This document shows, in pieces, positions 5,020 to 6,307 of a DNA stretch of 6,307 nucleotides. Numbering within the stretch: position 1 is the first letter of the stretch; every line of letters begins with the position of its first letter. Under the pieces are notes generated by a model. The model did no database searches. It saw only the letters and a list, made by a program, of their open reading frames with translations, and had not been told where the DNA came from. The stretch comes from an uncultured Cellvibrio sp. (GTDB taxonomy: Bacteria > Pseudomonadota > Gammaproteobacteria > Pseudomonadales > Cellvibrionaceae). The translations under genes were made by a program, and so were the position numbers. The stretch is from NCBI GenBank assembly GCA_946482385.1, contig CAMLRI010000140.1, positions 1 through 6,307 of the forward strand. Reading direction: 5' to 3'.

Positions 5020-6027
5020 ATGAAAAAAATCAAAATAGGTATCAATGGCTTTGGCCGCATTGGCCGCTTGGCGCTGCGCGCCAGCTGGCACTGGCCGGAA
5101 TTTGAATTTGTGCAAATCAACGACCCGGCGGGCGATGCCGCAACTTTTGCGCATTTATTAAAGTTCGATTCCGTGCAAGGCCAATGGGCAGCGGAAACCA
5201 GCGGCGATGATAAGGCGATTTATATTGATGGCAAAGCCATCAAATTCACGCGCAACAAAACCATTGCCGAAACCGATTGGAGCGGCTGCGACCTGGTGAT
5301 TGAAGCCAGCGGCAAAATGCGCGAGGTGAAATTACTCCAGGCTTATCTCGACCAGGGCGTAAAACGCGTGGTGGTCAGTGCGCCGGTAAAAGAGCCGGGT
5401 GTATTAAATGTCGTTATGGGTGTGAATCAGCATTTATTTGATCCTGCTGTACATCGCATTGTCACCGCCGCCTCCTGCACCACCAACTGTTTGGCTCCGG
5501 TGGTAAAAGTCATCCACGAAAACCTGGGCATTCAACACGGCGCCATCACCACCATTCACGATTTAACCAATACCCAGTCGATACTCGACCAGCCCCATAA
5601 AGATTTACGCCGCGCCCGCGCTTCCCATTCCAATTTAATTCCCACCAGTACCGGCTCAGCCACGGCCATTGCCGAAATTTTTCCGGAATTGCGCGGCAAA
5701 TTAAATGGCCACGCGGTGCGGGTGCCACTGGCCACAGGTTCGCTGACGGATTGTGTATTTGAAGTGAACCGCGCAACCAGTGTGGAGGAAGTCAACGCAC
5801 TGTTAAAAACCGCCAGCGAAACCTATTTAAAAGATATTCTGGGTTACGAAACGCGCCCACTGGTCTCCAGCGATTTCTGCGGCAACCCCTTATCGTCCAT
5901 AGTGGATGCGCTCTCCACCATGGTGGTGAATAATACTTTGGTAAAAATTTACGCCTGGTACGACAACGAGTGGGGTTATGCCAATCGCACGGCGGAGTTG
6001 GCGAAACTTGTGGGATTGGCGGATTAA
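5020..6027 (+). CDS. gapdh: ArsJ-associated glyceraldehyde-3-phosphate dehydrogenase
   Basis: This 335-residue cytoplasmic NAD-dependent dehydrogenase is of the type encoded beside arsJ. With arsenate in place of phosphate it forms 1-arseno-3-phosphoglycerate from glyceraldehyde-3-phosphate, the substrate that ArsJ exports. The Rossmann motif [14 protein letters not shown] (7-20) is followed by IND (33-35) for NAD binding. The active site is SCTTNC with catalytic Cys153, and His180 in [10 protein letters not shown] is the general base. [19 protein letters not shown] and [10 protein letters not shown] are also present, so the enzyme looks intact. The HDLTNTQS segment differs from the HAYT/SYTG forms of glycolytic enzymes and fits the arsenic-associated branch. 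Three in-frame ATGs or alternative starts exist. I prefer 5020 because GGA at 5010-5012 is seven bases before it and the product then begins [12 protein letters not shown], the usual family start. The ATG at 5014 is too close to that site. Confidence 0.94.
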   Translation: MKKIKIGINGFGRIGRLALRASWHWPEFEFVQINDPAGDAATFAHLLKFDSVQGQWAAETSGDDKAIYIDGKAIKFTRNKTIAETDWSGCDLVIEASGKMREVKLLQAYLDQGVKRVVVSAPVKEPGVLNVVMGVNQHLFDPAVHRIVTAASCTTNCLAPVVKVIHENLGIQHGAITTIHDLTNTQSILDQPHKDLRRARASHSNLIPTSTGSATAIAEIFPELRGKLNGHAVRVPLATGSLTDCVFEVNRATSVEEVNALLKTASETYLKDILGYETRPLVSSDFCGNPLSSIVDALSTMVVNNTLVKIYAWYDNEWGYANRTAELAKLVGLAD

Positions 6028-6028
6028 T

Positions 6029-6116
6029 GTAGCCCGTATGAAGTGTAACGGAATACGGGGTTATTGATGTTCGCAAAAAAACCCCCCCGTATTACGCCAG
6101 GCTCCATACGGGCTAC
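6029..6116. repeat. REPIN-like pair of inverted REP elements between gapdh and arsJ
   Basis: Left REP, 6029-6059: a GTAG head (6029-6032), then CCCGTAT (6033-6039) pairing with ATACGGG (6053-6059) around a 13-base loop. Right REP, 6086-6116, is the inverted counterpart: CCCGTAT (6086-6092), a 13-base loop, ATACGGG (6106-6112), then CTAC, the complement of GTAG. The GTAG head next to a short imperfect hairpin is the hallmark of REP sequences recognised by RAYT (TnpA-REP) transposases, and an inverted pair is called a REPIN. The whole 88-base element is itself a long imperfect palindrome, whose inner arms differ by three extra C in the right arm. It starts one base after the gapdh stop and ends 15 bases before arsJ. 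No RAYT gene is in the window. Confidence 0.82.
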
Positions 6117-6131
6117 GCCGACAGGAAATCT

Positions 6132-6307
6132 ATGAAAAAGTCACCGGCAATAAAACAATATGCCATAGTCACCGGCAATTACTGGGCCTTTACCCTTACC
6201 GACGGCGCGCTGCGCATGCTGGTGGTATTGCATTTCCATCAATTGGGTTACAGCCCGCTGCAAATTGCGGCGCTGTTTTTGTTTTATGAAATTTTTGGGG
6301 TGGTGAC
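6132..6307 (+). CDS. arsJ: ArsJ organoarsenical efflux MFS transporter, N-terminal part (runs off window)
   Basis: The first 58 codons plus two bases are visible, out of about 400 codons expected. The product begins MKKSPAIKQYAIVTGNYWAF and continues TLTDGALRMLVVLHF and GYSPLQIAALFLFYEIFG, a segment characteristic of ArsJ. It covers the first transmembrane helix and the start of the second of a major facilitator superfamily transporter. ArsJ exports 1-arseno-3-phosphoglycerate, which breaks down outside to arsenate and 3-phosphoglycerate, giving net arsenate resistance together with the GAPDH. The ATG at 6132 is supported by AGGA (6123-6126) five bases upstream. The gene lies 104 bases after gapdh, the gap being almost filled by the REP pair, and is otherwise in the same operon. 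Confidence 0.93.
   Translation, partial: MKKSPAIKQYAIVTGNYWAFTLTDGALRMLVVLHFHQLGYSPLQIAALFLFYEIFGVV

Overview
The window looks like chromosomal DNA of a gammaproteobacterium. The protein families (YciA, YceJ/YceI, SulP, ArsR-GAPDH-ArsJ), the GC-rich codon choice in the left half and the REP-type inverted repeats fit a Cellvibrio- or Pseudomonas-like organism. This placement is inferred from family resemblance only; there is no rRNA or other marker gene here.

Layout, left to right. (1) The 3' end of an unrecognised acidic protein on the + strand (ends at 437), followed by a strong intrinsic terminator. (2) A non-coding block at 508-691 made of two near-identical 73-bp tandem repeats and a third copy with an internal 33-bp deletion. 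Each copy carries a terminator-like hairpin. (3) A yciA-type hotdog acyl-CoA thioesterase. (4) A yceJ-yceI pair, that is, a di-heme cytochrome b561 and a periplasmic lipocalin-like YceI protein, arranged as in E. coli. It closes with a perfect 26-bp palindrome that serves as a probably bidirectional terminator. (5) A convergent SulP-family anion transporter with a STAS domain on the - strand. (6) A 436-bp intergenic region with several inverted and direct repeats and no convincing gene. At its right end lies a well-formed promoter overlapped by three ATATAT-type repeats. (7) An arsenic operon on the + strand: arsR, an ArsJ-associated glyceraldehyde-3-phosphate dehydrogenase, and the first 58 codons of arsJ, which runs off the right edge.

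The best-understood system is the arsenate-detoxification operon. The GAPDH is expected to make the unstable 1-arseno-3-phosphoglycerate from arsenate and glyceraldehyde-3-phosphate, ArsJ exports it, and ArsR senses trivalent arsenic and represses the operon. This system is already described in the literature. Its unusual local feature is a REPIN-like pair of inverted GTAG-headed REP elements inserted between gapdh and arsJ, one base after the gapdh stop codon.

I did not find a clearly undescribed protein system. The parts least explained by known genes are non-coding: the tandem hairpin repeats at 508-691, the REPIN, and the hairpin-rich sulP-arsR intergenic region, which also holds a doubtful 34-residue membrane peptide on the - strand.
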